Below are positions 16,135-25,852 of a DNA stretch of 64,000 bases, one piece after another. Position 1 is the first letter of the stretch, and the number at the start of each line of letters is the position of its first letter. The translations under genes and the position numbers were made by a program. The notes below the pieces were generated by a model that made no database searches, was not told the DNA's origin, and saw nothing but the letters and a program-made list of their open reading frames with translations. Source of the DNA: an uncultured Bacteroidales bacterium (GTDB lineage Bacteria; Bacteroidota; Bacteroidia; Bacteroidales; Bacteroidaceae); NCBI GenBank assembly GCA_902779165.1, contig CACZAN010000019.1, positions 35,759 through 99,758 on the forward strand, in the 5' to 3' direction.

Positions 16135-19100
16135 TTATTGTTTTCGGTTGATGATGAGTTTGCAAGTCTTGGTCACTTCTTTGCTTTCGTCGCAGCGGAT
16201 GTGGGCCCGACAGAGGTAGATGCCGTTGTGAACGGCATTGCCGGCACCGGTGGTGAGATCCCAGGGGATGACATAGAGGCCGCTGGAACTGCTGCCGGTG
16301 AGCGAACGCTGCCAAAGCAGGCGACCCGTGAAGTCCGTCACCTCGATGGTGAACTCGCAGGTGCTGCCCGGACGGTCGTAGGTGAGCATGAACTGGGTGG
16401 AGGTGCTGGCGGGGTTATTGCTGAGACGGAACTGGGTGAAGCTCATGCTCTTGGTGGGATCCACGACGAAGGAGAGTGTCTGGCTGCCGGGGTTGTTGAG
16501 CATGTCCCAGGCGCGGAAGGTCAGCTGGTGCTGTCCGGCGTCGAGGGTCGGGATACTGAAGGAGACGGTGCCGCGGCGGTAGTCGCCGACATCGCTGACG
16601 AAATAGTCGTTGAGGTTGTAGGTGCGGGCGGCCTGATTGTCGATGACGAGTTCGAGGTCGTGCCCTACCCCATTGCCAGAGTTGTTGATGCCGCTCTCGT
16701 CCTCGAGCTGTGCCATGAAGAAGGGCGTAGCTCCGACGACACCGCCGTCCTGGAACTCATCGTCGCCGAGCACTGCGAGGATCTTGGGGCCGATGGTGTC
16801 GTTGAGGTTTGGCTCGGTACCTCCGAGGAGGAAGTCGTGGCTGTAGCCGTTGGCTTCGGTGCGTCGGTCGTTGGAGATGGCATAGAAGAGTACGCGTCCG
16901 GGGGCCTCGCTGTATTTGATGTCGAGGGGTATGGGACATGACAGGGCGAAGCGTCCGTGGCGCACGCTGTCCTGTCCGTTGTAGAGGATCTTGTCGTAGG
17001 CGCTGAAGGTGAAGGCGGCGTCGGTGGCGGCGTCGTACTTGTTGCAGACGATGGTGCTCTTGCTGTCGTAGAGGCGCACACTGAGACTGCCCGAGAAGTC
17101 GCTGAGGAGGCTGCCGTCGGCTCCGGCGACATGTCCTGCCAGCCGCGCCACACCTCCGCCATGGAGGGTGAAGTCATCGCCCAGGGAGGCAATGGCCTTG
17201 CCGTTGATGCTATCGAGGACGACGCGGCAGGTGAGGCTGCCTAAGCGCAGGGCGGGGTCGCCGAGGAGGGCGTAGTGCAGTTTGTTGGTGCCGGTCTGTC
17301 CCCGGTCGATGACCTGTACCTTCGCCAGTCGTCCGGCATCACCGAGCCGGTTGCCTCGACCTTGCTCGTCGGTGGCGAAGACATAGGAGCAGTAGGCTTG
17401 GTTCAGGCCTTTGTTCTCGCCGGCATTCACGGTGCGTGTGGTGCCGTAGAAGGCGATGGCAGCTCCTGTTTCATTGAGGAGGGCGGTCTCGCCGAAGTTT
17501 TCCTTCTGGGTGTCGAAGGGCATGACATCGCAGGCAGCAGTGACCCAGAGGGGCGGACGTGGAGCGGTGAAGTTCGGGAAGTCCTCGACGCGCAGCACCT
17601 GTTCATGTGAGAGGGTGTAGGTCGAGGCGTGGCCCGTGTAGTTCATCATCAGGGCGCCTTCCTCCATCTGTTTCTTCAGTATCTGTGTCACCTCGGGATA
17701 GCGGAATCCCGATGCGGTGCTCTCGCGGGTATAGGCATCCCAGATGACTTTTCGCACCTCGAGTTCGGGGTGTGCTGCTGCCACTTGGTTCGCCACTTGG
17801 TCGGCCATATCTTCGTGTAGGTTGCGGTCGCCGTCGTCGCCCATGAAGCAGACGATATTCTTCCAGGCGCCGGCCTCTTCGGAGCGGAGGTAGCGAATGG
17901 TCTTGTCGACTACCATGGTGGCTTCCTTCAAGGTGCGCACGGGGAAACGTCCGATACCGAGGTCGCTCTTGTCGCGTTTGAGGTTTGCTCCCTCGCCGTC
18001 GTCGAGGAGTCCAAAGTAGTCTTCCATGACGTAGCATTCCATGTCGTTGAGGGAGTTCTCGCTCTCGTAGCAGAGCAGGAAGTCATTGGGGTCGGAGGTG
18101 CGCCACGTGGCGGTCAGCATACGGTTGTCCCAGGCGCAGTCGCCGAAGAGCAGGAGGTAGCGGGGGGCCAAGCCGTGGGCGAGTCCGCGGTCGTAGAGCA
18201 TCTTCAGGAAGCGGCGGTAGGCGGTGGCGTCGGGTGTGCCGCTGGAGAACTCGTTGTAGATCTGGTCGGCGCGGAAGACTCCGATGCGCAGGCTGTCGAG
18301 TTCGCGGTGCACTGCTGCCAGCCGCTCGGCCTGGGCGTCGAAGATGCCGCTGGCAGGGGTGATGATGACCATGTCGAGGGAGTCCACGGCATGGAGGTTC
18401 TGGTTGGGGATTTCGCCGACGACGGTGGGTGCCTGGTAGGCCGTGAGGTCGGAGGTGTCGAAGACGACATAACGGTGCTGACGACCGTCGGCATCGATGG
18501 CAGCACGGACGCAGCGGCGGCCGTTGACCTTCACTTCGGTGGTCTTCAGACGCAGGGCGGGCTGGCGTCCTTCTTCCAGTCGCCAGATTTCAGGAGTCAT
18601 ACCCTCAGCGACCTCGACGAGCAGGATCTCTGCTCCGCCGCTGTTCTCGTGGGCAAACTGGAGATAGGGATGGGTGGCGTCGATGCGGAGCACACCGGTA
18701 TAAGTGAGTTCAAAGAAGTTCAGACGGGCATGCACTCCCGTGGGGGTGGCGAAGCGGATGCTGTTTTCCTGCTGGGGCGACTGAACGGTGTAGACCTTGT
18801 CGACCTCGCGAGCGGCATTGTACTCGGAGCCCAGGTCGCTGACATTGAAGCTCGCGAGCGAAGCGCCGTTGAAGGAAGTCTGCACGGTGGTTGCCGTAGA
18901 ACTGCTGGCCGAGAAGCGCACACGGAGCTGCGCCGGACTGTCGGCACGGGCATAGGTGGGCAACGGCAGCTTATAGGTGTTTGCTCCCTTGCTGATGAAG
19001 TCGAAGTTCTCATAGAGCTGTCGGCCGCCCTGGTACCAGGCATATTCCTGCGGGTCGTAGAAGGTTCCGGCGGCGAAAGCGGTAATGGTGTCGGCGGCGT

Positions 19101-19977
19101 CAGAGGGAGCGGTGAAGAGGGAGTCGGCAGCGTAGTCGAGCTTGGCGGGCGAGTCGGCCTCGGTGACGAAATAGCCGGCGGTGCGGGCGTAGTGATTGAG
19201 GATGTGCTGGCCGTCGTTCCAGTGCGACAGTCCGTTGGCGTGGAACAGATAGCCGTCGTCCACGGGCAGCAGGGCCACTTCGGTGAGGTCGTCGGGGTCG
19301 GTGTCGGCCTGGATGAGTTCCGGCTGCAGATGACCGCCGTAGCCATAGACGCGGATATTCTTTGTATTGGAGAAACCCATGGAGCGCAGCTGCGCGGTCG
19401 TCAGATGATAGATGCCGTCGTCCTTGAGGCTGAGCTTCACCCATTTGCCGTCGGCCAGCACACTGTTGTCGGCCCAGCGACCGCGGACGTTGTCAGCGCG
19501 AGTGCTCAGGGATTGACGGGCGGTTGCAGCAGCAACTCTCCTCGCCTTCGGCTGTTTGCCGTTCCAAACAGGAACGATCTCCACCTTTCCGCTTTTCAGT
19601 TTCCAGAAGGTGCCTCCGTTGCGAACGATGGGGATGAAGTCCAGGTCTATCAGGCCCTGACCGCGACTGACGCCGACGTAGGTCTCGATGCGTAGGGTGT
19701 CGGCCAATTGGTCGGCAAAGCGCTCGGCGACAACCGTCTCCTCCTTGGTCAGCGGCATCCACTCGGGATACCTTACGCGCGCGTAGTATGTAAAAAGGTG
19801 ATAGTCCGTCTCCAGGGGCACGACCTCTGTGTAGTGTGGCAACACGGAATCTATCCGCAGTTCGTTCCAGTCGAGCTGCGTGAAGGTCTGCTGGGCGTGC
19901 CCTGCGAGAGGGGTCACCAGCAGCAGCAGTATGATGAGCTTTCGTATCACGTGGTGATGAACGTGTGCTGTGTTCAC
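16135..19977 (-). CDS. porU: Type IX secretion system sortase PorU (C25 peptidase)
   Basis: 1280 residues. A hydrophobic signal (KLIILLLLVTPLAGHAQ) is followed by a beta-rich N-terminal region and a gingipain-type C25 domain with His783 in NYTGHAS and Cys816 in TAACDVMPF. The 33-residue spacing fits the family. The C-terminus (TGRLLWQRSL..GLYVIPWDLTT..GIYLCRAHI) resembles a type IX C-terminal domain. PorU cleaves C-terminal signals and attaches cargo to A-LPS. The frame starts with GTG at 19977, overlapping the upstream stop as GTGA; a GTG at 19950, directly before the signal peptide, is an alternative. Confidence 0.93.
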   Translation of the reverse strand: MNTAHVHHHVIRKLIILLLLVTPLAGHAQQTFTQLDWNELRIDSVLPHYTEVVPLETDYHLFTYYARVRYPEWMPLTKEETVVAERFADQLADTLRIETYVGVSRGQGLIDLDFIPIVRNGGTFWKLKSGKVEIVPVWNGKQPKARRVAAATARQSLSTRADNVRGRWADNSVLADGKWVKLSLKDDGIYHLTTAQLRSMGFSNTKNIRVYGYGGHLQPELIQADTDPDDLTEVALLPVDDGYLFHANGLSHWNDGQHILNHYARTAGYFVTEADSPAKLDYAADSLFTAPSDAADTITAFAAGTFYDPQEYAWYQGGRQLYENFDFISKGANTYKLPLPTYARADSPAQLRVRFSASSSTATTVQTSFNGASLASFNVSDLGSEYNAAREVDKVYTVQSPQQENSIRFATPTGVHARLNFFELTYTGVLRIDATHPYLQFAHENSGGAEILLVEVAEGMTPEIWRLEEGRQPALRLKTTEVKVNGRRCVRAAIDADGRQHRYVVFDTSDLTAYQAPTVVGEIPNQNLHAVDSLDMVIITPASGIFDAQAERLAAVHRELDSLRIGVFRADQIYNEFSSGTPDATAYRRFLKMLYDRGLAHGLAPRYLLLFGDCAWDNRMLTATWRTSDPNDFLLCYESENSLNDMECYVMEDYFGLLDDGEGANLKRDKSDLGIGRFPVRTLKEATMVVDKTIRYLRSEEAGAWKNIVCFMGDDGDRNLHEDMADQVANQVAAAHPELEVRKVIWDAYTRESTASGFRYPEVTQILKKQMEEGALMMNYTGHASTYTLSHEQVLRVEDFPNFTAPRPPLWVTAACDVMPFDTQKENFGETALLNETGAAIAFYGTTRTVNAGENKGLNQAYCSYVFATDEQGRGNRLGDAGRLAKVQVIDRGQTGTNKLHYALLGDPALRLGSLTCRVVLDSINGKAIASLGDDFTLHGGGVARLAGHVAGADGSLLSDFSGSLSVRLYDSKSTIVCNKYDAATDAAFTFSAYDKILYNGQDSVRHGRFALSCPIPLDIKYSEAPGRVLFYAISNDRRTEANGYSHDFLLGGTEPNLNDTIGPKILAVLGDDEFQDGGVVGATPFFMAQLEDESGINNSGNGVGHDLELVIDNQAARTYNLNDYFVSDVGDYRRGTVSFSIPTLDAGQHQLTFRAWDMLNNPGSQTLSFVVDPTKSMSFTQFRLSNNPASTSTQFMLTYDRPGSTCEFTIEVTDFTGRLLWQRSLTGSSSSGLYVIPWDLTTGAGNAVHNGIYLCRAHIRCDESKEVTKTCKLIINRKQ

Positions 19978-20594
19978 TTTACGTTGAATTCCAATAGTTT
20001 CTCGTCCTCGAGCCAGCCGCAGAGGTGGTCGTTCTCATGAACGGGCCCCACGCCCACGGGAGTGCCGGTATAGAGGAGGTCGCCCGTTTTCAGGGTGAAG
20101 AACCGGCTGATGTAGCTCACCAGTTCGTCGACCGGGCGAAGCATATCGGCCGTGTGTCCGCGCTGCACCGTCTGTCCATTGATGTCGAGGTGGAAGTGCA
20201 GGTCCTGGATGTCGTGCCCGAAACGTTCCTTCGGCACAAAGCGCCCAACGGCGGCGCTGCCATCGAAGCCCTTGCAGAGTTCCCAGGGGTGACCCTTTGC
20301 CGTCAGCTGTTGCTGCAGGTCGCGGGCGGTGAAGTCGATGCCCACGGTCATGGCATCGTAGTAGCGGTGCGCAAAGCGCTGCGGAATACTGCGCCCGAGG
20401 CGGCAGATGCGTACCACCAGTTCCGTCTCGTAGTCACACCGCTGTGTGAAGTCCGGAATGAAGAACGGACGGCCATTCGTCAACAGCGCCGAGTCCGCCT
20501 TCGTGAAGATGACGGGCTCTTCTGTTTTAAATAACGCGCCATGGAGCTCTTTATTGTGCTCCGCGTAGTTCATTCCTACTGCAAATATCTTCAT
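19974..20594 (-). CDS. Fumarylacetoacetate hydrolase (FAH) family protein
   Basis: 206 residues. The family's metal ligands are visible as Glu56 and Glu58 in DYETELVV and Asp87 in GIDFTARD, with the 2- and 29-residue spacing of FAHD1-type acylpyruvases. The C-terminal GDLLYTGTPVGVGPV is also typical. It probably hydrolyses an acylpyruvate or decarboxylates oxaloacetate; the substrate cannot be told from sequence. It sits 16 bp after the GH36 gene and overlaps porU by 4 bp. Confidence 0.85.
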   Translation of the reverse strand: MKIFAVGMNYAEHNKELHGALFKTEEPVIFTKADSALLTNGRPFFIPDFTQRCDYETELVVRICRLGRSIPQRFAHRYYDAMTVGIDFTARDLQQQLTAKGHPWELCKGFDGSAAVGRFVPKERFGHDIQDLHFHLDINGQTVQRGHTADMLRPVDELVSYISRFFTLKTGDLLYTGTPVGVGPVHENDHLCGWLEDEKLLEFNVK

Positions 20595-20610
20595 TGGGCA
20601 GTTTTTAGGG

Positions 20611-22860
20611 TTATTCCTCCTCGAGAGCGAGGCAAACGCTGGAGTATTCGGACTTCAGGGTCGGGCGCAGATCCAGACCGCTTTCCATCAGGAAACGGCC
20701 ACTGAGCACTTGACCGTTGAGCGGACAGGGCTTGTCGGCCTCCGTCGGGGTGAGGTCGCGCAGGCGGTAGTTCTTGGCGGGATCCAGGCCCTGAAGCTGC
20801 ACGACGGGCAGTAGCTCGTTGATAAAGTGCTGTATCTTCCAGACGAAGAGTACGGCGGCGGGAGCGCTGACGTCCGTTCGTGGAGTGCCGTTCCACTGCT
20901 GGAACTCGTCGGAACGAACGTACATCACAGAGGCTAAGCCCTTATGTTCGTAGGGAGAGACCAGACGATAGAGGTCGCCCAGCTGCACAGTGGGACGAAT
21001 CTCCTTGTAGGCAGCGATGGCGCGACGGGCAAATTCGCGGTCCGTGTCGTTCATGTCCTTCGGCTGAATCTCCATTCCCAGACGGCCGCTCATGGCCACA
21101 TCGAACCGGAACTTCAGCGGGGTGACACGCCCCGTCTGGTGGTTGCGGTTGGCACTGACGTGGGATGCCATGCCCACAGCAGGATAGAAGTGCGAGACGC
21201 CCCATTGGAGGTAGATGCGCTGCAGGGCGTCGGTGTCGTCACTGGTCCAGAACTCGTCGAAGTACGGCAGCAGACCATAGTTGATGCGTCCGCCACCACC
21301 GGCGCAGGCCTGGATGATGAGTTTCGGGTACTTGGCACGAATGCGTTGCAGCACGCTATAGAGGCCGCGCTGGTAGTCGATGTAGAGGTGGCTTTGGCGG
21401 TCCTTGGGCAGGTAGAGCGAGCCGTAGTCGCGAAGGGGACTGTTGTCGTCCCACTTCATGTAGTAGATCTCGGGGTTCTCGGTCATCAGCCGATCGACGA
21501 CATTGAAGACGTGGTCCTGTACGGCGGGATTCGTCAGGTCGAGGACAATCTGGGTGCCTCCACGGCCGGTGGAGAGTTCGCGGTCCTTCACCTGCAGCAC
21601 CCATTCGGGATGACGCTCGAAGAGTTCGCTCTTGGTGTTTGCCATTTCGGGTTCTATCCAGATTCCGAACTTGATGCCGTTCTTCTTTGCCGAGTCGATG
21701 AGACCCTGTATGCCCCCGGGCAGCTTCTCCTGGCAGACCTCCCAGTCGCCAAGGCTGGTGCTGCCGTTGTTGCGGGGGTATTTGTTGCCGAACCAGCCGT
21801 CGTCCATGACGAAGAGTTCGCCTCCGAGCTCACCGAAGGCTTGCATCATCGCATCCATGCCTTCCTGATTCACCTTGAAATAGACGCCCTCCCAGGAGTT
21901 GAGGAGGATATCGTGCAGACGGTTGCCGTCGTGGAGTTTGTAGCGGCGGGCCCAGCGGTGGAAGGCACGGCTGACACCGCCCTTGCCTGTGGTGCTGAAG
22001 GTCATGCAGAACTCCGGCGTCTCGAACGACGTACCTGCATCGAGCGTGTATTCAGAGTGGGCGGGATTGATGCCAGCCATGAGGATAAGGCGGTCGTTGC
22101 GGCAGTCGGCCTTGAAGACATAGTTGCTGGTCCAGGCGAGGGCTCCTCCGAAGACGTTGCCGTGGTTCTCCTCGGGCCGTCCGTTCAGGGTGAGCATGAC
22201 CGACGGATTATCTGTTTCGGTGTTCACCAGTCCGTCGCGGTTATCGATGACTTTCTGCCCGTTGGTCAACCGTTCCTCGTCCATCGTCGTCTCGGCACCC
22301 CAGTTGCCGTGGAAGTGCGTGAGCCAGTTCTCGCCTCGGTGGAAGGTGAGGAAGGCTGAGTCGAAACGCGTCAGCGTCACCGCCTTTTTCTTATCGGCAT
22401 TGGTGATGACGACCCACGTGGAGATGATGTCGGTGCCGGCGTAAGCCTTGAAGAACTGCGAGACACAGACGGGATACATCTTATCCTTCATCCGTATCTC
22501 CAGCACTTCGCCGTCGTGGTGCTGTTTCTGTTCCACGGTCTCGATAGCGAGATCCAGGCTGAGGTCGCCGTTGGACTGACGGACAGCCACCGCCCGCTCC
22601 GTGATACTGTTGAGTCCGAAAGCCGGATAGGATTCTGCGGCAACGCCAAAGCCGCTGGACAGCAGGCCCTGCAGCTCGGCACCATCGATGCGGGCGCCGT
22701 AGTATTGAAGAAGAGGGCGCTTGCCCGTCTCGGCTGTAATTACCAAGGAGGTCTTGGGGGTAGAAAGAAGATAATCTGCTGCAACAACCTGCTGGGAGGT
22801 CAATGCGCACTGAGACAGCAACACGGCGGCAACTGTCTTACGAGTGGTACGGTTATTCAT
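20611..22860 (-). CDS. GH36 alpha-galactosidase, secreted
   Basis: 749 residues with an N-terminal export signal (TVAAVLLSQCALTSQQVVAA). The central GH36 barrel carries ELFVMDDGWFG, the nucleophile Asp471 in YYMKWDDN and the acid/base Asp541 in FWTSDDTDALQR. It should release alpha-galactose from raffinose-type sugars or galactomannan in the periplasm. Its place between a lipoprotein gene and the FAH/porU/porV genes suggests co-transcription for positional rather than functional reasons. Confidence 0.92.
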   Translation of the reverse strand: MNNRTTRKTVAAVLLSQCALTSQQVVAADYLLSTPKTSLVITAETGKRPLLQYYGARIDGAELQGLLSSGFGVAAESYPAFGLNSITERAVAVRQSNGDLSLDLAIETVEQKQHHDGEVLEIRMKDKMYPVCVSQFFKAYAGTDIISTWVVITNADKKKAVTLTRFDSAFLTFHRGENWLTHFHGNWGAETTMDEERLTNGQKVIDNRDGLVNTETDNPSVMLTLNGRPEENHGNVFGGALAWTSNYVFKADCRNDRLILMAGINPAHSEYTLDAGTSFETPEFCMTFSTTGKGGVSRAFHRWARRYKLHDGNRLHDILLNSWEGVYFKVNQEGMDAMMQAFGELGGELFVMDDGWFGNKYPRNNGSTSLGDWEVCQEKLPGGIQGLIDSAKKNGIKFGIWIEPEMANTKSELFERHPEWVLQVKDRELSTGRGGTQIVLDLTNPAVQDHVFNVVDRLMTENPEIYYMKWDDNSPLRDYGSLYLPKDRQSHLYIDYQRGLYSVLQRIRAKYPKLIIQACAGGGGRINYGLLPYFDEFWTSDDTDALQRIYLQWGVSHFYPAVGMASHVSANRNHQTGRVTPLKFRFDVAMSGRLGMEIQPKDMNDTDREFARRAIAAYKEIRPTVQLGDLYRLVSPYEHKGLASVMYVRSDEFQQWNGTPRTDVSAPAAVLFVWKIQHFINELLPVVQLQGLDPAKNYRLRDLTPTEADKPCPLNGQVLSGRFLMESGLDLRPTLKSEYSSVCLALEEE

Positions 22861-22877
22861 AAGGCGGGGGTTGGTAA

Positions 22878-23573
22878 TTAGTCACGCATCTGCTGGAACG
22901 TGATCTCGTAAAAACAAGGATAAACGTATTCGCTGGCGCTCTTCTGCCCCTGTGAATGAGGCAGGATCAGGCGCACCTTGGCTATCTTATCGTCCTCGTT
23001 CACCTGACGGCCGATATGTATGTAGGAGAAAGGCACCAGCCAGCCTGGAGGCACGGTGGTGGAATTGTAGGAACGGTACATGGCTCCGCCGCCGTTGTCG
23101 GTGTTGAACGATGCAGTGAAGGTGCCGTAGTTATTGGTGATGTCGATGATATCAGGAGTGGTGGAGTAATAGAGGATATTATTGCGCGTCTGGATAGAGT
23201 CGCCCATGATGTTGTATTCTAAGTAGCGGGCAATGACGCGCTTGGATTCGCCGGACTCCAACTTGCCTCCGACGCCTTTGCGAACGATCTGCATATAAAC
23301 ACCGGTGTTGTTGAAGAGCACGTACTCGTTGCGTGCGACATCGGTGGTGCTGTCCTGCTCTATGAACTGTTTTTCGTCGATGACATTGATGGTACCGACA
23401 TGGAGTACGGTGTCGCCTTCAAACATGATGCTGACATCACGGCTCACGAAGCTCTTGATGGCATCGCGCTCTTTCTCTTTCTTTTCGGCATAGCTCTCGT
23501 CCTTGCTGCAGCCGCAGAAAATAAGGGCTGCGACAGCGGTCAGCACGAGCGATGAAATAACTGTTCGTTTCAT
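22878..23573 (-). CDS. DUF4827-type lipoprotein
   Basis: About 231 residues from the ATG at 23573. A lipoprotein signal ends in FCGCSK (lipobox Cys). It is followed by SYAEKKEKERDAIKSFVSRDV, the opening of Bacteroidota DUF4827 proteins, and a C-terminal YPCFYEITFQQ. An upstream frame-start at 23639 is rejected because it overlaps the promoter and lacks a signal. The fold is thought to be FKBP-like; the function is unknown. It is the first gene of the operon leading to porU-porV. Confidence 0.78.
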   Translation of the reverse strand: MKRTVISSLVLTAVAALIFCGCSKDESYAEKKEKERDAIKSFVSRDVSIMFEGDTVLHVGTINVIDEKQFIEQDSTTDVARNEYVLFNNTGVYMQIVRKGVGGKLESGESKRVIARYLEYNIMGDSIQTRNNILYYSTTPDIIDITNNYGTFTASFNTDNGGGAMYRSYNSTTVPPGWLVPFSYIHIGRQVNEDDKIAKVRLILPHSQGQKSASEYVYPCFYEITFQQMRD

Positions 23574-23616
23574 GTTTTTTCTTTGGTTGTGGGGCCGTCT
23601 TTTTAAAATGATGGCG

Positions 23617-23648
23617 CAAAGGTACTGCAAGCAGTCCATTGCGCCAAA
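23617..23648 (-). promoter_or_regulatory. Bacteroidota promoter for the DUF4827-porV operon
   Basis: On the - strand, TTTG (23645-23648) is followed after 20 nt by TACCTTTG (23617-23624). This matches the Bacteroidota -33 TTTG and -7 TAnnTTTG consensus with ideal spacing. It gives a 5' leader of roughly 35-40 nt before the ATG at 23573. Confidence 0.8.
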
Positions 23649-23667
23649 CTTTCAGCCTTAAAATATG

Positions 23668-25584
23668 TTACTTTCCCTTATCCAAGGCTTCATACTTGGA
23701 ATGTTGGCTCTTATACTCGGGTACAATGACCTTCATTTGGCGCACTGTTTCCATATCATCATACTTCCGACTCAGCTCAATCAGCTTGTCGATTTCGGAG
23801 CAGGCTTCTGCGTAATCATATTCACGGACCTGTGCAATCTTTATCTTCTTGTTAAAGGTCGGTTTGGTGATTTCCTCATCGTTGAGGACTTCCTCATAGA
23901 GCTTCTCGCCATCACGCAGCCCCGTGAACTTCACTTCCACGTTCTTAGCTCCGGAAAGAAGGATCATACGGCGCGCGAGGTCGGCGATCTTCACGGGTTT
24001 TCCCATATCAAAGATAAAGATTTCGCCGCCTTTGCCCATGGTGCCTGCTTCGAGCACCAACTTACAGGCTTCAGGAATTAGCATGAAGAAACGGATGATG
24101 TCCGGATGAGTGACGGTGACGGGGCCGCCGTTCTTAATCTGTTCCTTAAACAACGGGATGACACTGCCATTGCTGCCCAGCACATTACCGAAACGAGTGG
24201 TCACGAACTGCGTCTGACCTTTCACCTTACCTTCGACAAGGGCTTTGTTCAGCGACTGACAGTAGATCTCGCAGATTCGCTTCGAGCAGCCCATGACATT
24301 CGTGGGGTTCACGGCCTTATCCGTTGAGATCATGACAAATTTACGCACATTGTACTCCACAGAGAGGTCTGCTATCACGCGCGTACCATATATATTATTA
24401 AATACGGCCTCGCTGGGATTATTTTCCATCATTGGCACGTGCTTGTAAGCAGCTGCGTGGAAGACATAATCGGGGCGATATGCCTCGAAAATCTGTTTCA
24501 TGCGTGACTTGTTCGTGATACTGGTGACGATGGTTTCGGCCTTGATATCAGGGAACTCGCGCGCCATCATCAGGCGAATATCATGCTGCGGGGTCTCGGC
24601 CTCATCAATCAGCACCATATAATCGGGCTCGAACTTCGCAATCTGTCGAACCATTTCAGAACCGATGCTGCCTGCAGAGCCGGTGATGAGAATACGTTTG
24701 CCCTTCAGCAGTTCTTCCACGGCCTGGAGGTCTACCTGTATCTCGTCGCGCGGCAGGAGGTCCTCGATCTGCACTTCGCGCAGGGAGTTTAACGAGAGGT
24801 CGCTCTTTCCGTCCCATTTCTGGGCGACATCACTCATGTAGATATTGATGCCCGCATCCAGCAGGTTGTTCACTAGTTCCTGATTATCAACCAGACGGTC
24901 GCGCTTCAAAGGCGACACGAGCAGGACACTGACGTTCTTGCTCTTCATCATATCGATAAGGGTTTCGTCGTTCTTGAAGACACGCACACCTTGCAGCATG
25001 TGGCCGACCATGTCGTCGGCGTCACTGACAAAGCCTTTCAGAGAGAAGCGCACGGGATTTGCCAGTCGCAGACTCTTGGCCAAAGCAATGCCACCCGTTT
25101 TCACACCATATATAAAGGCATTTTTCTGGGTGGTATAGTCCAACACACGTTCATACATAAATTTAATAAACACGCGCGTGAAGGCCATAATGGCTGTAGC
25201 CAAAATACCCGTGAAGATAATCTCCTTTATCCTGATTGGCTCTAGAAAGGTGTCGGCACTGAAAAACAAACGAAGTACAATTACACAGCCGACTCCTATC
25301 AGATTAGCCATGCCAATCCGATAGATATCCGAAAACGACGAATAGCGGAGAACACCCGAATAGATCCGCGTGATGCGGAAACCTATAATAAAAAAGATGA
25401 GGTAAAAGCACAGCGTACCCAAAACGGGAAGAAAGGTACGGTAAGTGGAAACGGGACCATGATCGAGAGCATAGCACATCAAACCTGACAGCAATACGAC
25501 CAAACTGTCGAACGCGAGCACGGCCCAATACGGGAGTGCTGTGCGGGAGAAATACCACCTGAAGAACTTATTTATCGAATTCAT
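23668..25584 (-). CDS. Membrane-bound CapD/WbpM-type nucleotide-sugar 4,6-dehydratase
   Basis: 638 residues. Four N-terminal membrane helices (residues about 15-140) are followed by a Rossmann-like regulatory domain and a C-terminal extended short-chain dehydrogenase domain. The second NAD motif is ILITGSAGSIGSE (about residue 298). STDKAVNPTNVMGCSKR (about 419) carries the altered active site of the inverting UDP-GlcNAc 4,6-dehydratase group. The product would be a UDP-4-keto-6-deoxy sugar for capsule or O-antigen. It is monocistronic, with its own promoter and ribosomal genes diverging upstream. Confidence 0.9.
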   Translation of the reverse strand: MNSINKFFRWYFSRTALPYWAVLAFDSLVVLLSGLMCYALDHGPVSTYRTFLPVLGTLCFYLIFFIIGFRITRIYSGVLRYSSFSDIYRIGMANLIGVGCVIVLRLFFSADTFLEPIRIKEIIFTGILATAIMAFTRVFIKFMYERVLDYTTQKNAFIYGVKTGGIALAKSLRLANPVRFSLKGFVSDADDMVGHMLQGVRVFKNDETLIDMMKSKNVSVLLVSPLKRDRLVDNQELVNNLLDAGINIYMSDVAQKWDGKSDLSLNSLREVQIEDLLPRDEIQVDLQAVEELLKGKRILITGSAGSIGSEMVRQIAKFEPDYMVLIDEAETPQHDIRLMMAREFPDIKAETIVTSITNKSRMKQIFEAYRPDYVFHAAAYKHVPMMENNPSEAVFNNIYGTRVIADLSVEYNVRKFVMISTDKAVNPTNVMGCSKRICEIYCQSLNKALVEGKVKGQTQFVTTRFGNVLGSNGSVIPLFKEQIKNGGPVTVTHPDIIRFFMLIPEACKLVLEAGTMGKGGEIFIFDMGKPVKIADLARRMILLSGAKNVEVKFTGLRDGEKLYEEVLNDEEITKPTFNKKIKIAQVREYDYAEACSEIDKLIELSRKYDDMETVRQMKVIVPEYKSQHSKYEALDKGK

Positions 25585-25636
25585 AAAATCGATTGTTTCA
25601 AAATTATCTTAATACAGATCATCGCTAATCCAAGTG

Positions 25637-25668
25637 CAAAGGTAAAAACAATTTCCCATTCCACCAAA
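25637..25668 (-). promoter_or_regulatory. Promoter of the CapD-type dehydratase gene
   Basis: TTTG (25665-25668) and TACCTTTG (25637-25644) on the - strand are separated by exactly 20 nt, the Bacteroidota consensus. The ATG at 25584 lies about 50 nt downstream. The stretch between this promoter and the rplM promoter (25670-25814) is AT-rich and shows nothing else recognisable. Confidence 0.8.
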
Positions 25669-25814
25669 TTTTTCTTAATTTTTTTTATTATATGGGCAAA
25701 TTCTTCACTTCTTCCCAACTTGAAGGCGACGACTTGTGAACTCGCAATGACATTTGTGGCAAAATAGCAAAAACAAAAAAATGCAAGCAAAATGCAAAAA
25801 AACAGTAAAAAAAC

Positions 25815-25845
25815 TTGGTCAATTCATAAGAAAGCCGTACCTTTG
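25815..25845 (+). promoter_or_regulatory. Promoter of the rplM ribosomal operon
   Basis: TTG at 25815-25817 and TACCTTTG at 25838-25845 are 20 nt apart. The predicted transcription start near 25852 leaves a leader of about 160 nt before the L13 start codon. Confidence 0.8.
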
Positions 25846-25852
25846 CAAGCCG

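Noticed and set aside
18175-19695. 506-codon + strand open frame antisense to porU
   Set aside because: It is a GC-rich codon-bias shadow of the real porU frame; the composition is Gly/Val-rich and no domain is visible.
20944-22359. 471-codon + strand open frame antisense to the GH36 gene
   Set aside because: The opposite strand carries a full GH36 enzyme with catalytic motifs, and the antisense frame shows no family features.
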